Source: Anaerolineaceae bacterium UBA5404 (GTDB lineage: Bacteria; Chloroflexota; Anaerolineae; Anaerolineales; Anaerolineaceae). Taken from it: a stretch of 64,000 nt of DNA. The DNA is taken from contig DHNY01000014.1 in NCBI GenBank assembly GCA_002409625.1, positions 1 through 64,000 on the forward strand, written 5' to 3'. This document shows, one piece after another, positions 15,728 through 24,740 of this stretch. The translations under genes and the position numbers were made by a program. The notes beneath the pieces were generated by a model. That model searched no databases. It was given only the letters and a program-made list of their open reading frames with translations, and had not been told where the DNA came from. Within the stretch, counting starts at the first letter, position 1. Every line of letters starts with the position of its first letter.

Positions 15728-16716
15728 TATTCGTTAAACATCGCGCCAACGGAGGTGCTTTCGTTGGTGCGTTTAATGACCTCACCCAGTAAGGGTCCAA
15801 TGCTGAGCACGGTCAGGCGGTCGCCAAAGGCGGCAATCTGGCTTTCGCTCAGCGGGATGGTGTTGGTGGTGATGAATTGTTTCACTGGCAGGGCTGCCAA
15901 ACGCTGTGCTGCGTTGGAGGAAAGCACAGGGTGGATGAAGACCACATAGACATCACGCGCGCCGTTGAGCTTGGCAGTTTCGACTGCTTCGCAAATAGAA
16001 CCACCGGTGTCCACTTCGTCGTCGATCAAAATTACATCGCGATGATTGACATCACCAATCAGGTTGAGCGCTTCGGTGTGATCGTGGTTGTCGATGCGAC
16101 GTTTTTCGATGAAAGAGAGCGGAATATCCAGCGCCATGGCATAGCGTCTGCCATGTTTGGCAAAACCGAGGTCCGCAGTAAGAATAACCGGGTTGGTAAG
16201 TTCCGGCAGCATATTGGTGAGATAGGGTTTAAGAATGTGGTAGCCAGAAAGCACATCACCGGGGATAGAGAAAAAGCCCTGAATTTGCCCGGCGTGGAGG
16301 TCCATGGTGATATAGCGGTCTGCACCGGCGACTTCCATCATCTCAGCAACCAGTTTGGCGGTGATGGGCACACGCGGTTGGTCCTTGCGGTCGGATCGTC
16401 CGTAGCACATGTAAGGGAAAACAACGGTAATGCGACCAGCAGAGTCGAGTTTGAGGGTCTGTGCCATGATGAGCAGTTCCATCAAATTGCGATGAACCGG
16501 CATGGAAGTGGTTTGAATGATGTAACAATCTTGTCCTCGGACAGAGGCATGGAGCTTTACGAAAAGGTTTTCGTTTGTGAATTGAATCACATCACGGCCA
16601 CAAAGTTCAAGACCAAGATATTCAGCAACTTCCTGTGCCAGCTCCATTGAAGCGGTGCCTGCAAAGAGGCGAATATTACCATATCGCATGCCATGATCTG
16701 GCTGTTGAGATGTCAT
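15727..16716 (-). CDS. prs: Ribose-phosphate pyrophosphokinase (PRPP synthetase)
   Basis: Makes PRPP from ribose 5-phosphate and ATP for nucleotide, histidine and tryptophan synthesis. The start at 16716 follows AAGGAAGG by 8 bases and gives 329 residues. Signatures are the N-terminal LFAGTASMELAQEVA, the flexible loop GRSDRKDQPR, the metal-binding DLHAGQIQGFF near residue 130, and the PRPP-binding loop LIDDEVDTGGS. It lies 5 bases after the GNAT gene and overlaps mutM by one base. Identification is secure. Confidence 0.95.
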   Translation of the reverse strand: MTSQQPDHGMRYGNIRLFAGTASMELAQEVAEYLGLELCGRDVIQFTNENLFVKLHASVRGQDCYIIQTTSMPVHRNLMELLIMAQTLKLDSAGRITVVFPYMCYGRSDRKDQPRVPITAKLVAEMMEVAGADRYITMDLHAGQIQGFFSIPGDVLSGYHILKPYLTNMLPELTNPVILTADLGFAKHGRRYAMALDIPLSFIEKRRIDNHDHTEALNLIGDVNHRDVILIDDEVDTGGSICEAVETAKLNGARDVYVVFIHPVLSSNAAQRLAALPVKQFITTNTIPLSESQIAAFGDRLTVLSIGPLLGEVIKRTNESTSVGAMFNE

Positions 16717-16720
16717 TAAT

Positions 16721-17296
16721 CTAACCTTCCTTTTGTTTCTTTGTAAACCACTCATCCTGCAAAATACTCATCAGGATGATGTCATTATAAAAACCATGCC
16801 TAAATTCGGCTTTGCGGTAACGACCTTCTTCCAGGTAACCGGCTTTGAGGTAACTTTTTCGGGCACGGTGGTTGTTTTCGAGCACACGTAGCCAAATGCG
16901 GTGAAAATTAAGGTCTTCAAACCCAAATTTGAGCAAAATGCGCATAGCTTCTGTGCCAAAACCTTGGTTCCAGTAGTCTTTATCGCCAATAAATATGCCA
17001 ACTTCCGCACTGTGATGAATTTTTTCGATAGCCATGAAGGAGCAGGTGCCAATGGGAAGCCATTCTGCAAACCCATCTTCCGGGAGGGCAATATTGACCT
17101 CAATCGTCAAGGGGTGCTCCTCCATTGGAAGTTTTAGCATCGAATCGAACCATTGGGTTTCGGTTTCGAGGCTATATGGAAAAACGTTGCTAAGGTACTC
17201 AGTTACCTCGGGGTCGTTAATCCATCGCGTAAAAAGCGGAATATCTGATCGCTCGATTGCGCGTAGTCTGACCTTATTGCCGTACAAAATGGGCAT
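16721..17296 (-). CDS. GNAT N-acetyltransferase, RimJ/RimL type
   Basis: A 191-residue acetyltransferase. It begins VRLRAIERSDIPLF and has the acetyl-CoA loop region DYWNQGFGTEAMRILL near residue 107, followed by RIWLRVLENNHRARKSYLKAG. These are typical of the RimJ/RimL family, which acetylates ribosomal protein N-termini, small molecules or antibiotics. The substrate is not known. It lies between aspS (8 bases upstream) and prs (5 bases downstream) in a dense operon. Confidence 0.82.
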   Translation of the reverse strand: MPILYGNKVRLRAIERSDIPLFTRWINDPEVTEYLSNVFPYSLETETQWFDSMLKLPMEEHPLTIEVNIALPEDGFAEWLPIGTCSFMAIEKIHHSAEVGIFIGDKDYWNQGFGTEAMRILLKFGFEDLNFHRIWLRVLENNHRARKSYLKAGYLEEGRYRKAEFRHGFYNDIILMSILQDEWFTKKQKEG

Positions 17297-17304
17297 TCTT
17301 ACTC

Positions 17305-18624
17305 CTAAGGTTCCAGGCGGTTAGGCCCACGGAATAAGTAGACCGCGTCCCGGATGCTGGGCAGGTTGAGCATGACCATCAGTAGACGGTTGAGTCCGAG
17401 TCCCAGACCGCCGTGGGGTGGACAACCATAGCGGAAGTAGTTGAGGTAGTTTTGCAAAAGCTCAACACCCAAGCCTTTTTCAATAGCTTGCACTTTGAGC
17501 ACCTCATAGCGGTGTTCACGTTGCGCGCCGGTGGTCAGTTCAAGCCCCTTACCGAGCAGGTCGAAGCTCATGGTGAGCAGAGGCTGGTCTTCAAAGCGCA
17601 TATGGTAGAATGCGCGGACGGTGGCAGGCCAATCCTTGACGAAGACAAAGTCGTTGCCGTATTTTTCTTTGACATATTCGCCCAAAGCACGTTCAGCACC
17701 GGGATCCAGGTCACCTTTTTTCTCGGGTGGCAATTTGTAATCCATCTCTTTGAGGATGGCATAGGCTTCAGCCATGGTTAAGCGCGGGAAAGGCGTGGTG
17801 GGGACTTCGATTTCAACATCAAAGACTTCCTTAATCTTGTCACCATGCTTCTCTTTGACTGCTTTATAACTGTATGCCAAGAGTTCTTCCATGACTTTCA
17901 TGACGTCTTCATGGCTTTCAATCCATGAAATTTCAAAGTCGATACCGGTGAATTCGGTCATATGGCGTGAGGTAAAGCTAGGATCAGCGCGGAAAACCGG
18001 ACCAATTTCGAAAACTTTTTCAAAGCCGGCAGCTTGGGCCATTTGCTTGAAGAACTGAGGAGATTGCGCCAAAAAGGCATCCCGCTCAAAATAGTCGATG
18101 TGAAAGACTTCTGCGCCACCTTCGCTGGGCGTGCCCATGATTTTAGGGGAATGAATCTCGATGAATTCATGCTCTACAAAGAATTCGCGCATGGCGTGTT
18201 CGAGTGTGGTCTGAATTTCGAAAATAAGGCGGTTGCGTTCGCGACGCAAATCCAGATAACGCCAATCCTGGCGATAATCCATATCGGGCAGAGTTTCGGC
18301 GAAAGGTTCGAAAGGCAAAGGTAACTCGGCGTTATTGTCCACATGGAGGGTTTCAAGCTGAATTTCAATACCACCCAACTTGACGACTTCGTTTTCAACT
18401 ACCTTGCCGGTCAAAGTTAAAGCTGACTCGGTACCGATGTTTGAAATGAGCTCGGCGAGTTCGAGGTTGCCTTTTTTCCAATGCGCAACCTGGGCGAGGC
18501 CGGTGTTGTCACGGATGATAAGAAATTGCATGCTTTTTTGGTCGCGTAATACTTGCAACCAACCTTTTAGTTTGACCGTTTCGCCAATTTTTTGGGGCAG
18601 GTCTTTAATTAATGTTCGTTCCAT
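17305..18624 (-). CDS. aspS: Aspartyl-tRNA synthetase, archaeal/eukaryotic type
   Basis: Class II synthetase that charges tRNA-Asp. At 439 residues it lacks the large insertion (GAD) domain of the usual bacterial AspRS and so belongs to the archaeal/eukaryotic form. The N-terminal OB fold (about residues 1-110) binds the anticodon. The catalytic core shows motif 2 around FRADPSFTSRHMTEF and motif 3 at GGLGLGLNRLLM. Such enzymes can be discriminating, or they can also charge tRNA-Asn. In the latter case GatCAB is needed. The start follows GGAG, with a TATAAT box at 18659-18664 inside the meaB 3' end, so it may have its own promoter. Confidence 0.93.
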   Translation of the reverse strand: MERTLIKDLPQKIGETVKLKGWLQVLRDQKSMQFLIIRDNTGLAQVAHWKKGNLELAELISNIGTESALTLTGKVVENEVVKLGGIEIQLETLHVDNNAELPLPFEPFAETLPDMDYRQDWRYLDLRRERNRLIFEIQTTLEHAMREFFVEHEFIEIHSPKIMGTPSEGGAEVFHIDYFERDAFLAQSPQFFKQMAQAAGFEKVFEIGPVFRADPSFTSRHMTEFTGIDFEISWIESHEDVMKVMEELLAYSYKAVKEKHGDKIKEVFDVEIEVPTTPFPRLTMAEAYAILKEMDYKLPPEKKGDLDPGAERALGEYVKEKYGNDFVFVKDWPATVRAFYHMRFEDQPLLTMSFDLLGKGLELTTGAQREHRYEVLKVQAIEKGLGVELLQNYLNYFRYGCPPHGGLGLGLNRLLMVMLNLPSIRDAVYLFRGPNRLEP

Positions 18625-18640
18625 AGGTCATAACTCCGAT

Positions 18641-19669
18641 TTAATTAGATGTGGTTTTATTATACGCCAGCAATTGCTCAATCGCCTGATGTGGGTGGCA
18701 TTTTCGTTGACTGACTTGTTGAATGATGTCTTGAAGAGCATCTTCAGGTACGGATTGACGCCACTGAGTGTAAAGTTTGCTGATAATCAGTTTGCGCAGG
18801 GTTTCTGTAATAGCTGATTGGGCTTTTTCTGCCCATAAACCTGTCTCTTTTAGATACGCGCCATGCTTGAGGATGACATCAACAAGTTCCTGGATGCCTT
18901 TCCTATCAGATGCAATCGTTTTGAGCACAGGAGGAATCCAAGCTTGTGTAGGCGTTTCCTCTTCATGCTTTTGGGTGATGGTTTCGTGAAGCATGTGTTT
19001 GCCAGCCGCATAGCGCAACGCGCGATAACCCATGGCGATCATGGTTTGCAAGTGTTTAACGCTTTGATCAGCACCCAAATGATCGGCTTTGTTAACCACC
19101 AAAACATCCGCAATCTCAAGAATGCCGGCTTTGATGCTTTGGATGTCGTCACCCATACCTGGCACATCCACAACGATGGTGGTGTGGGCAAGATTGACGA
19201 TGTCCACTTCACTTTGTCCGGCGCCAACAGTTTCGATGATGATGTATTGGTATCCAGCGGCATCAAAAGCCTGGCTTAGCATCTCTGTTTGGGCTGCCAA
19301 ACCACCCAAGGTGCCTCGCGAAGCCATTGAGCGGATGAAAATACCTTTGTCGCCTTGCAGGTCGAGCATGCGCACGCGATCACCAAGAATGGCACCACCG
19401 CTAAAGGGGCTGGTGGGATCCACGGCAATAATGGCAACTTTGGGTTTCTCCGGTAAATCACGCAGATTGCGTGCCAAAGCGTTTACAAGCGTGCTTTTGC
19501 CAGAACCGGGAGGTCCGGTGATGCCAATTTTGTGCGCTTGACCAGTATATGGAAAGAGTTCTTCTAGTGCTCTTTCACCGGCTGGTGAGGCGGCTTCAAT
19601 TTGGCTTAAAATGCGAGAAAGGGCAAGCCTGTTGCCCTTTCTGAGTTCGCTTATTTGCTCAGCGGGCAT
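18641..19669 (-). CDS. meaB: Methylmalonyl-CoA mutase-associated GTPase MeaB
   Basis: G3E-family GTPase of 342 residues that protects and reloads adenosylcobalamin on methylmalonyl-CoA mutase. The P-loop is GPPGSGKST near residue 53. Other G motifs are DVPGMGDD and NKAD, and the dimerisation region is in the last 70 residues. Its ATG lies 2 bases after the stop of the B12-binding subunit, so the two are surely cotranscribed. That neighbour decides the assignment within the ArgK/MeaB family. Confidence 0.93.
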   Translation of the reverse strand: MPAEQISELRKGNRLALSRILSQIEAASPAGERALEELFPYTGQAHKIGITGPPGSGKSTLVNALARNLRDLPEKPKVAIIAVDPTSPFSGGAILGDRVRMLDLQGDKGIFIRSMASRGTLGGLAAQTEMLSQAFDAAGYQYIIIETVGAGQSEVDIVNLAHTTIVVDVPGMGDDIQSIKAGILEIADVLVVNKADHLGADQSVKHLQTMIAMGYRALRYAAGKHMLHETITQKHEEETPTQAWIPPVLKTIASDRKGIQELVDVILKHGAYLKETGLWAEKAQSAITETLRKLIISKLYTQWRQSVPEDALQDIIQQVSQRKCHPHQAIEQLLAYNKTTSN

Positions 19670-19671
19670 GC

Positions 19672-20076
19672 CTATGCCTCAGCCAAGACCGCTTCGCGGA
19701 TGTCTTTGCAGACCTCTCTGGTGTCGGTACCAGGTCCATAAACCTTATGCACACCTTGGTCGAGCAAGCCGTTGATGTCATCTTCAGGGATGATGCCCCC
19801 AAGGAAAACAACGACATTATCTTGCCCGTTTTCTTTGAGTTCTTTGATGATTTGAGGTATCAAAGCGTTGTGGGCACCGCTCAAAATAGAAAGACCCACG
19901 ACATCAACGTCTTCTTGCAGGGCGGCTTCGGCGATCATTTCTGGTGTTTGGCGCAAGCCGGTGTAAATGACTTCCATGCCATCATCTCTAAGCGCGCGGG
20001 CGACCACTTTCGCGCCACGATCATGACCATCAAGGCCGGGTTTGGCAATTAATACGCGAATTTTTTTCTCGGACAT
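19672..20076 (-). CDS. Methylmalonyl-CoA mutase, B12-binding subunit
   Basis: A stand-alone cobalamin-binding domain of 134 residues, corresponding to the C-terminal part of methylmalonyl-CoA mutase. The base-off motif DGHDRGAK near residue 16 supplies the histidine ligand of cobalt. SILSGAH and FLGGIIP complete the B12 pocket. The start at 20076 has GGAGG 6 bases upstream. The ATG two codons earlier is too close to GGAGG. A TATAAT box lies upstream on the minus strand at about 20103-20108. The catalytic large subunit is not in the window and must be encoded elsewhere. It is followed directly by meaB. Confidence 0.9.
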   Translation of the reverse strand: MSEKKIRVLIAKPGLDGHDRGAKVVARALRDDGMEVIYTGLRQTPEMIAEAALQEDVDVVGLSILSGAHNALIPQIIKELKENGQDNVVVFLGGIIPEDDINGLLDQGVHKVYGPGTDTREVCKDIREAVLAEA

Positions 20077-20134
20077 TTGCATCCTCCAATTGTTATGCTT
20101 CCATTATAATGCAATAAACGCGCTTGGGGCTATT

Positions 20135-20662
20135 CTAGCGATACTTTTCCGTACATAATAGGTTCACTATTTCGCCATAATAAACACGATGGTAGTCTTT
20201 TTGTGGATAGTTTTTCTCAATGCTGGCATCTATAAAGCGGTTTGGATCAAAATCTGAGGTATAGATTTTTAAACATTCAATGCTCAGTTCAGCCTCAGCG
20301 AAACTGGGCGATGCCACCTTTTGCGCTGCGACAGGGGTGAATTTGGTTTGGGCAAGCTTGTTGCCATCCCGACCCGAATGACTGCCCAGGTAGCTAAGGT
20401 CCTTTTGGTAGTCCTTTGAAAAGGCGGTGAGTGTGAAATCGGGATATTTTTCCATGAATTGGTAGGTATAACGCGTGGGGCGAACCACAACGCTGACGTA
20501 AGGCTTGTTCCACATGGTGCCAATGCTACCCCAACCAATGGTCATGGTGTTAAAGGTGTTGCTTGCGTAATCGCCAGCAGTAAGCAAGAGCCATTGACGG
20601 TCGAAAAGGAAATGCGGTTTGGCGCAAAAATCTTTGGGGTCAATTTGAACTAAGTTAGTCAT
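20135..20662 (-). CDS. Flavin reductase family protein (flavoredoxin-like)
   Basis: A split-barrel FMN-binding protein of 175 residues. The core FNTMTIGWGSIGTMWNKP and VVRPTRYTYQF lines match the flavin reductase domain. TLTAFSKDYQKDLSYLGSHSGRDGNK follows as the typical cofactor loop. Family members reduce flavins or act as electron carriers in anaerobes. The start at 20662 has GGAG 5 bases upstream; longer in-frame upstream sequence has no domain. It is divergent from the flippase-like gene. The physiological partner is unknown. Confidence 0.82.
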   Translation of the reverse strand: MTNLVQIDPKDFCAKPHFLFDRQWLLLTAGDYASNTFNTMTIGWGSIGTMWNKPYVSVVVRPTRYTYQFMEKYPDFTLTAFSKDYQKDLSYLGSHSGRDGNKLAQTKFTPVAAQKVASPSFAEAELSIECLKIYTSDFDPNRFIDASIEKNYPQKDYHRVYYGEIVNLLCTEKYR

Positions 20663-20729
20663 GTTCACTCCATAAGTTAGGTTTGATAAGAAGTATAACC
20701 AATCCGGCTTAGCGTGTATAATTTTGTCA

Positions 20730-21758
20730 ATGCAAAGCGGAAAAAAAGGTAAGCTGAATACGATCATCCGGTGGCTTGGGACAGCGCTTTCTTTGGGCAT
20801 TTTGGTATGGTTGCTCTCCAAAGTGGGGTGGAAAGAAGCCTGGGAGACCATTAAGCTCTTGGATTGGTGGCGCATTGTGCTTGTGATTGGGCTAGTTTAT
20901 GTTTCCAGGTTTGCAACCTATTTTCGTTGGCACGCGCTTTTATCTGTTCAGGATAAGTCCATTGCGGATAAAGAAATCTTAAAACTAACCTTTGTCGGTT
21001 TGTTTTCCAGCAATTTTATGCCGACAACGATTGGTGGTGATGTGTTTAGGTTGGCAGGAGCGGTTCGTTTGGGTGTGGACAGCGCTTTGGCAACCGCCTC
21101 ATTGATTGCGGATCGGATTGTAGGCTTGACCGGCATGACTCTGGTTTTGCCTTTGTCTATCCCTGGTTTTGTTCAATACCTTAAAGACCGCGCGGATTCT
21201 TCATCCAAATTCATGCCTGCAACGCTTTTCGCAAGTATCTTTCCGAATGGTTCCGATGGTCCAAATTCTGTTGACCAAGAACCAAGCGCGGATGAATTGG
21301 CGGGAGACTCTTTCATCAAAAAAGGGTTGAGAAAACTGAAAAACGGCTGGCAAAAGCTGAAAGAGAACTTTCGCTTTTGGATTAAAAACCCACTTGTTTT
21401 GCTCAAGGCATTGGCTTTTACCCTGGTTCATCAGCTGGCGGTTTATGCCATTATCAGCTTGTTGATCACTGGCATGGGCGAAAAACTTGCTTTTTACCAG
21501 GTGGCAGGGATTTGGAGCCTGACTTATTTCATCACTTTGTTACCGATTTCTGTGAATGGGATAGGTTTGGCAGAGGTTACCATTACCAATCTCTATACCA
21601 CTCTGGGAGGCATAAGCCCGGCAACGAGCATTGCACTTGCCATTATTTTGCGCTTGCTGTGGATGATTGGTAGCATACCAGGCGCCTTTTTTATTGGGGA
21701 TGTTTTGGCAGGTAAAGAAAAAGCGGACTTAACAGAGGGTGTGGAGAATGAACTTTAA
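20730..21758 (+). CDS. Lysylphosphatidylglycerol synthase TM-region / flippase-like membrane protein
   Basis: An integral membrane protein of 342 residues in the UPF0104/AglD group, with about seven helices. It shows the family features: RFATYFRWHALL, SSNFMPTTIGGDVFR near residue 90 and LLPISVNGIGLAEV near residue 272. Such proteins are linked to lipid-linked sugar or aminoacyl-lipid translocation. Mid-protein there is a hydrophilic loop of about 60 residues. The ATG at 20730 lies 7 bases after TATAAT (20717-20722) with no ribosome binding site, so the mRNA is probably leaderless. It overlaps the next membrane gene by 11 bases. Confidence 0.8.
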   Translation: MQSGKKGKLNTIIRWLGTALSLGILVWLLSKVGWKEAWETIKLLDWWRIVLVIGLVYVSRFATYFRWHALLSVQDKSIADKEILKLTFVGLFSSNFMPTTIGGDVFRLAGAVRLGVDSALATASLIADRIVGLTGMTLVLPLSIPGFVQYLKDRADSSSKFMPATLFASIFPNGSDGPNSVDQEPSADELAGDSFIKKGLRKLKNGWQKLKENFRFWIKNPLVLLKALAFTLVHQLAVYAIISLLITGMGEKLAFYQVAGIWSLTYFITLLPISVNGIGLAEVTITNLYTTLGGISPATSIALAIILRLLWMIGSIPGAFFIGDVLAGKEKADLTEGVENEL

Positions 21759-23679
21759 AGAAAATAAAGCTTTTATCCAACAATGGTTGCTTTTGCTAGG
21801 CGCGACGGTTGCCTGGTATTTATACCAAAGTCTTTATACACGCAACATTTGGTTCTTTATGATGGCGGGTGTTGGCGCAGTGGTTTTGCTGGCATTGGTT
21901 TTTATCAGTTTTTATAAACCTAATAAGGACTTGGTTTTATCTTGCAAAGGTAAAACCAACTTGGTATTGGGCTTATGGTTAGGGTTCATTTTGATTGCCA
22001 CCGTGCTCTTTTTTAATTTGCCATATGGTTTATTCAATCAAAGCGCGGCAAGGATGGCTATTGCGGTTGGTTTGGCAGGTACTGGCGCGCTGATGATGCA
22101 AGCATCAGGCAGTAAAAAGAGCATTTACCTTGATTTTGCAGTCTTATTACTGGTATCAGGCGTCTTGCATCGTTCCTTGGCCTTCTTGAATGAAATTCAA
22201 AGCGGACCTTTCTCGCTGGGTTGGTCGGAAGGAAGTCGCTATTACAACGCCTCATTGTTCGCTTCCCAGGCGACTTACGCTCAAAAATTGCCCTTACCGG
22301 TTTTGCATCCCAGTCGGTATTTGATGCAAGCTGTGCCATTTTGGCTGGGTATACGCGCGATTTTGGCGCATCGCATTTGGCAGGTTTTGCTATGGTTGGG
22401 TATGACGCTTTGGACTTCGATTGCCTTAGCAAAAAAGCTTAAAGAGGGCTTGAAATTACCCATGCTTTGGCTGACCTTATTTTTCTTTTTGTTCTTTTTT
22501 CAAGGCGCGGTTTATTACCACATGATGGTTTGCGTTTTGATGGTCTTGTACGGCTACCACAAAGATAAACCCTGGCGGACGCTCGTGTTTGTGGTTTTGG
22601 CTTCAATTTGGGCAGGCATAAGCCGGGTGAACTGGATGCCCTTGCCTGCGCTCCTGGCTGTGGTTTTGTATTTAATCGAGTCACCCATAGAGAAAGGTAA
22701 ATGGGTGCGGTATTTGCAATTTCCTGCTGTGTGGGTGGTGTTTGGACTTCTGGCTTCCTGGCTGAGCAAACAGGCTTACATTCGCTGGAGTGGCGAGCCG
22801 GCGTATGTCTTTGATTCGGCATTTTCATCAGCCTTGTTATGGGAGCGATTGCTTCCCAATAAAACCTTTTTTATTGGCATTTTGCCTGGCATCGTCTTAC
22901 TTTGTTTGCCTCTTGCTGTGCTCGTGGTGAGTAAATTGAAAGGGAATTACAAGCGTGTGCATCCCTTGCGCTGGCTCGGATTAGCTGGTGTTTTGCTTGC
23001 TTTCCTGGCTGGTGGCATTGTGGTTAGCGTTAAAATTGGTGGCGGTGGCGACTTGCACAATTTGGATGCCTTTATCTTTTTATGGCTGGTTATTGCTGGC
23101 TACATCCTGGCGGGAAAGCTGGTTCTGGATTCGGAAAGCGAGCGCATCTTGCCGGAGGAAGTGTCTTCTCAAGAGCGGCTTACTACCTTGAAAATCCATC
23201 CTTTTTGGATCGCGATTGCTGTTATTCTGCCAGTCTTTTTTGCTTTTATGCGCGCGGGTACCTGGCAGTTTAAAGCAGATCAAAGCCAAAAAGATGATTT
23301 AAAGGCTATAAAGATGGCACTAAATTCTGATGCTCTAAAAGAGGGTCCAATTCTCTTTATTACCGAACGCCAACTGCTCACTTTTTCAGAAATCGAAGAC
23401 ATCGAAGTGATTCATGACTATGAAAAGGTGTTTTTGATGGAAATGGCGATGGGGAATAATGAGCACTATTTGCAAGGCTTTTATGAGAAACTTGAAAAGC
23501 AAGCCTTTGCCGCCATCGTTACCGATCCTATTTCAACCGCATTGCAAGACAGGTCGCGTCCTTTTAATGAGGAAAACAATGCCTGGGTCAGAAAAGTTGT
23601 TATTCCAATGCTGGAGCACTACCAGCTTGAACAAGCCTTTCGATCTGATGCTATAAACTTGCTATTGCCTAAACCTTAG
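21748..23679 (+). CDS. Large multi-spanning membrane protein, possibly GT-C-like
   Basis: A protein of 643 residues with about 12 membrane helices and a C-terminal soluble part of about 130 residues. I do not recognise a named family. The topology, the long loop after the first helices (GWSEGSRYYNASLF) and its position between a flippase-like gene and a GT2 glycosyltransferase suggest a GT-C-type glycosyltransferase or an envelope polysaccharide protein. This is inference. The start at 21748 has GGAGA close upstream and overlaps the preceding gene by 11 bases, so the two are translationally coupled. It ends flush against the convergent GT2 gene. Confidence 0.6.
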   Translation: MNFKENKAFIQQWLLLLGATVAWYLYQSLYTRNIWFFMMAGVGAVVLLALVFISFYKPNKDLVLSCKGKTNLVLGLWLGFILIATVLFFNLPYGLFNQSAARMAIAVGLAGTGALMMQASGSKKSIYLDFAVLLLVSGVLHRSLAFLNEIQSGPFSLGWSEGSRYYNASLFASQATYAQKLPLPVLHPSRYLMQAVPFWLGIRAILAHRIWQVLLWLGMTLWTSIALAKKLKEGLKLPMLWLTLFFFLFFFQGAVYYHMMVCVLMVLYGYHKDKPWRTLVFVVLASIWAGISRVNWMPLPALLAVVLYLIESPIEKGKWVRYLQFPAVWVVFGLLASWLSKQAYIRWSGEPAYVFDSAFSSALLWERLLPNKTFFIGILPGIVLLCLPLAVLVVSKLKGNYKRVHPLRWLGLAGVLLAFLAGGIVVSVKIGGGGDLHNLDAFIFLWLVIAGYILAGKLVLDSESERILPEEVSSQERLTTLKIHPFWIAIAVILPVFFAFMRAGTWQFKADQSQKDDLKAIKMALNSDALKEGPILFITERQLLTFSEIEDIEVIHDYEKVFLMEMAMGNNEHYLQGFYEKLEKQAFAAIVTDPISTALQDRSRPFNEENNAWVRKVVIPMLEHYQLEQAFRSDAINLLLPKP

Positions 23680-24654
23680 TCAGGCGATTTTTCTCATTCT
23701 GGCTGCTTGCACTGGTTCAATCACTTGTTTGACCGTGTAGGTCTTTTTATCCTGCGATTCATAATAGGTGCGCATTACAAGCTCGGCGATTAAGCCCAAC
23801 AAAATGGCTAAGAAGCCTAAAATGAACATCATGATGCTAATTTGGAACCATGGCGAGCCAAGAACGGATATCTCCGCGACAATGCGCCGTACCGCAAGCC
23901 AGATAAACAAGCCTAAACTAATCAACATCAGTCCTAAACCAACCCCACCAAAAAGATAGATGGGTTTCTTTGAGAATGCCATCAAGAATTTGACCGTAAT
24001 CAGGTCAAGTACGACCTTAAAGGTGCGTTCGAGCCCGTAATTGGCTTTGCCGTGTTTGCGTGGATGGTGTCGAACCACAACTTCGGTTATTTTTCCGCCG
24101 GCTTCGTAGGCATAAACCGGAATGAAGCGGTGCATTTCGCCATAAAGCTTCACGTTATCCAGGATTTCGCGTCGATAGGCTTTGAGTGTGCAGCCATAGT
24201 CGTGCAATTTTACGCCGGTAGAGCGGGAAATAAGCCCATTGGCAAGGTTTGAGGGCAGGTTGCGGGTGAGTTTGTTATCTTGCCGGTCTTTGCGCCAACC
24301 GCTAACCACATCGTAGCCCTCATCAAGCTTTGAAAGCAACAAAGGAATATCAGCCGGATCGTTTTGCAGGTCTGCGTCCATCAGGATGACCACATCGCCT
24401 TTGGAATGATCGATGCCAGCGCTAATCGCGGCAGTTTGGCCATAATTTCGCCTGAATTCGACCACACGCACCTTGTCTGGGTTAGCAGCTTGCAAGGCTT
24501 TGAGCACTTCAAGGCTTTTATCCCGGCTGCCGTCATCAACAAAGGTGACATCCCAGGGATGTCCCAAAGGTCTTAAGGCATCTTCGAGGCGTTCATAAAG
24601 CTCGGGCAGGTTTTTTTCTTCATTATAGACAGGTACGACGATTGAAAGATTCAT
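23680..24654 (-). CDS. Family 2 glycosyltransferase with C-terminal membrane helices
   Basis: A polyprenol-phosphate sugar transferase-like enzyme of 324 residues. The GT-A domain has SIVVPVYNEEKNLPEL at the N-terminus, the metal-binding DADLQNDP near residue 95 and the RNLPSNLANG line. Two hydrophobic helices (about 230-255 and 265-295) anchor it, as in DPM1/GtrB/ArnC-type proteins. It probably moves a sugar from a nucleotide onto undecaprenyl phosphate. It is convergent with the flippase/membrane pair, which fits an envelope glycan cluster. A TATAAT box and GGAG precede it. A GTG one codon upstream is the alternative start. Confidence 0.85.
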   Translation of the reverse strand: MNLSIVVPVYNEEKNLPELYERLEDALRPLGHPWDVTFVDDGSRDKSLEVLKALQAANPDKVRVVEFRRNYGQTAAISAGIDHSKGDVVILMDADLQNDPADIPLLLSKLDEGYDVVSGWRKDRQDNKLTRNLPSNLANGLISRSTGVKLHDYGCTLKAYRREILDNVKLYGEMHRFIPVYAYEAGGKITEVVVRHHPRKHGKANYGLERTFKVVLDLITVKFLMAFSKKPIYLFGGVGLGLMLISLGLFIWLAVRRIVAEISVLGSPWFQISIMMFILGFLAILLGLIAELVMRTYYESQDKKTYTVKQVIEPVQAARMRKIA

Positions 24655-24740
24655 CACTATGGCTCCAACAATTTAGCTAATGTGCTTATTATACCTATCA
24701 AATAGCGGTTTGGTGGTGAGTTTCGAGTATAATTTCAGCG

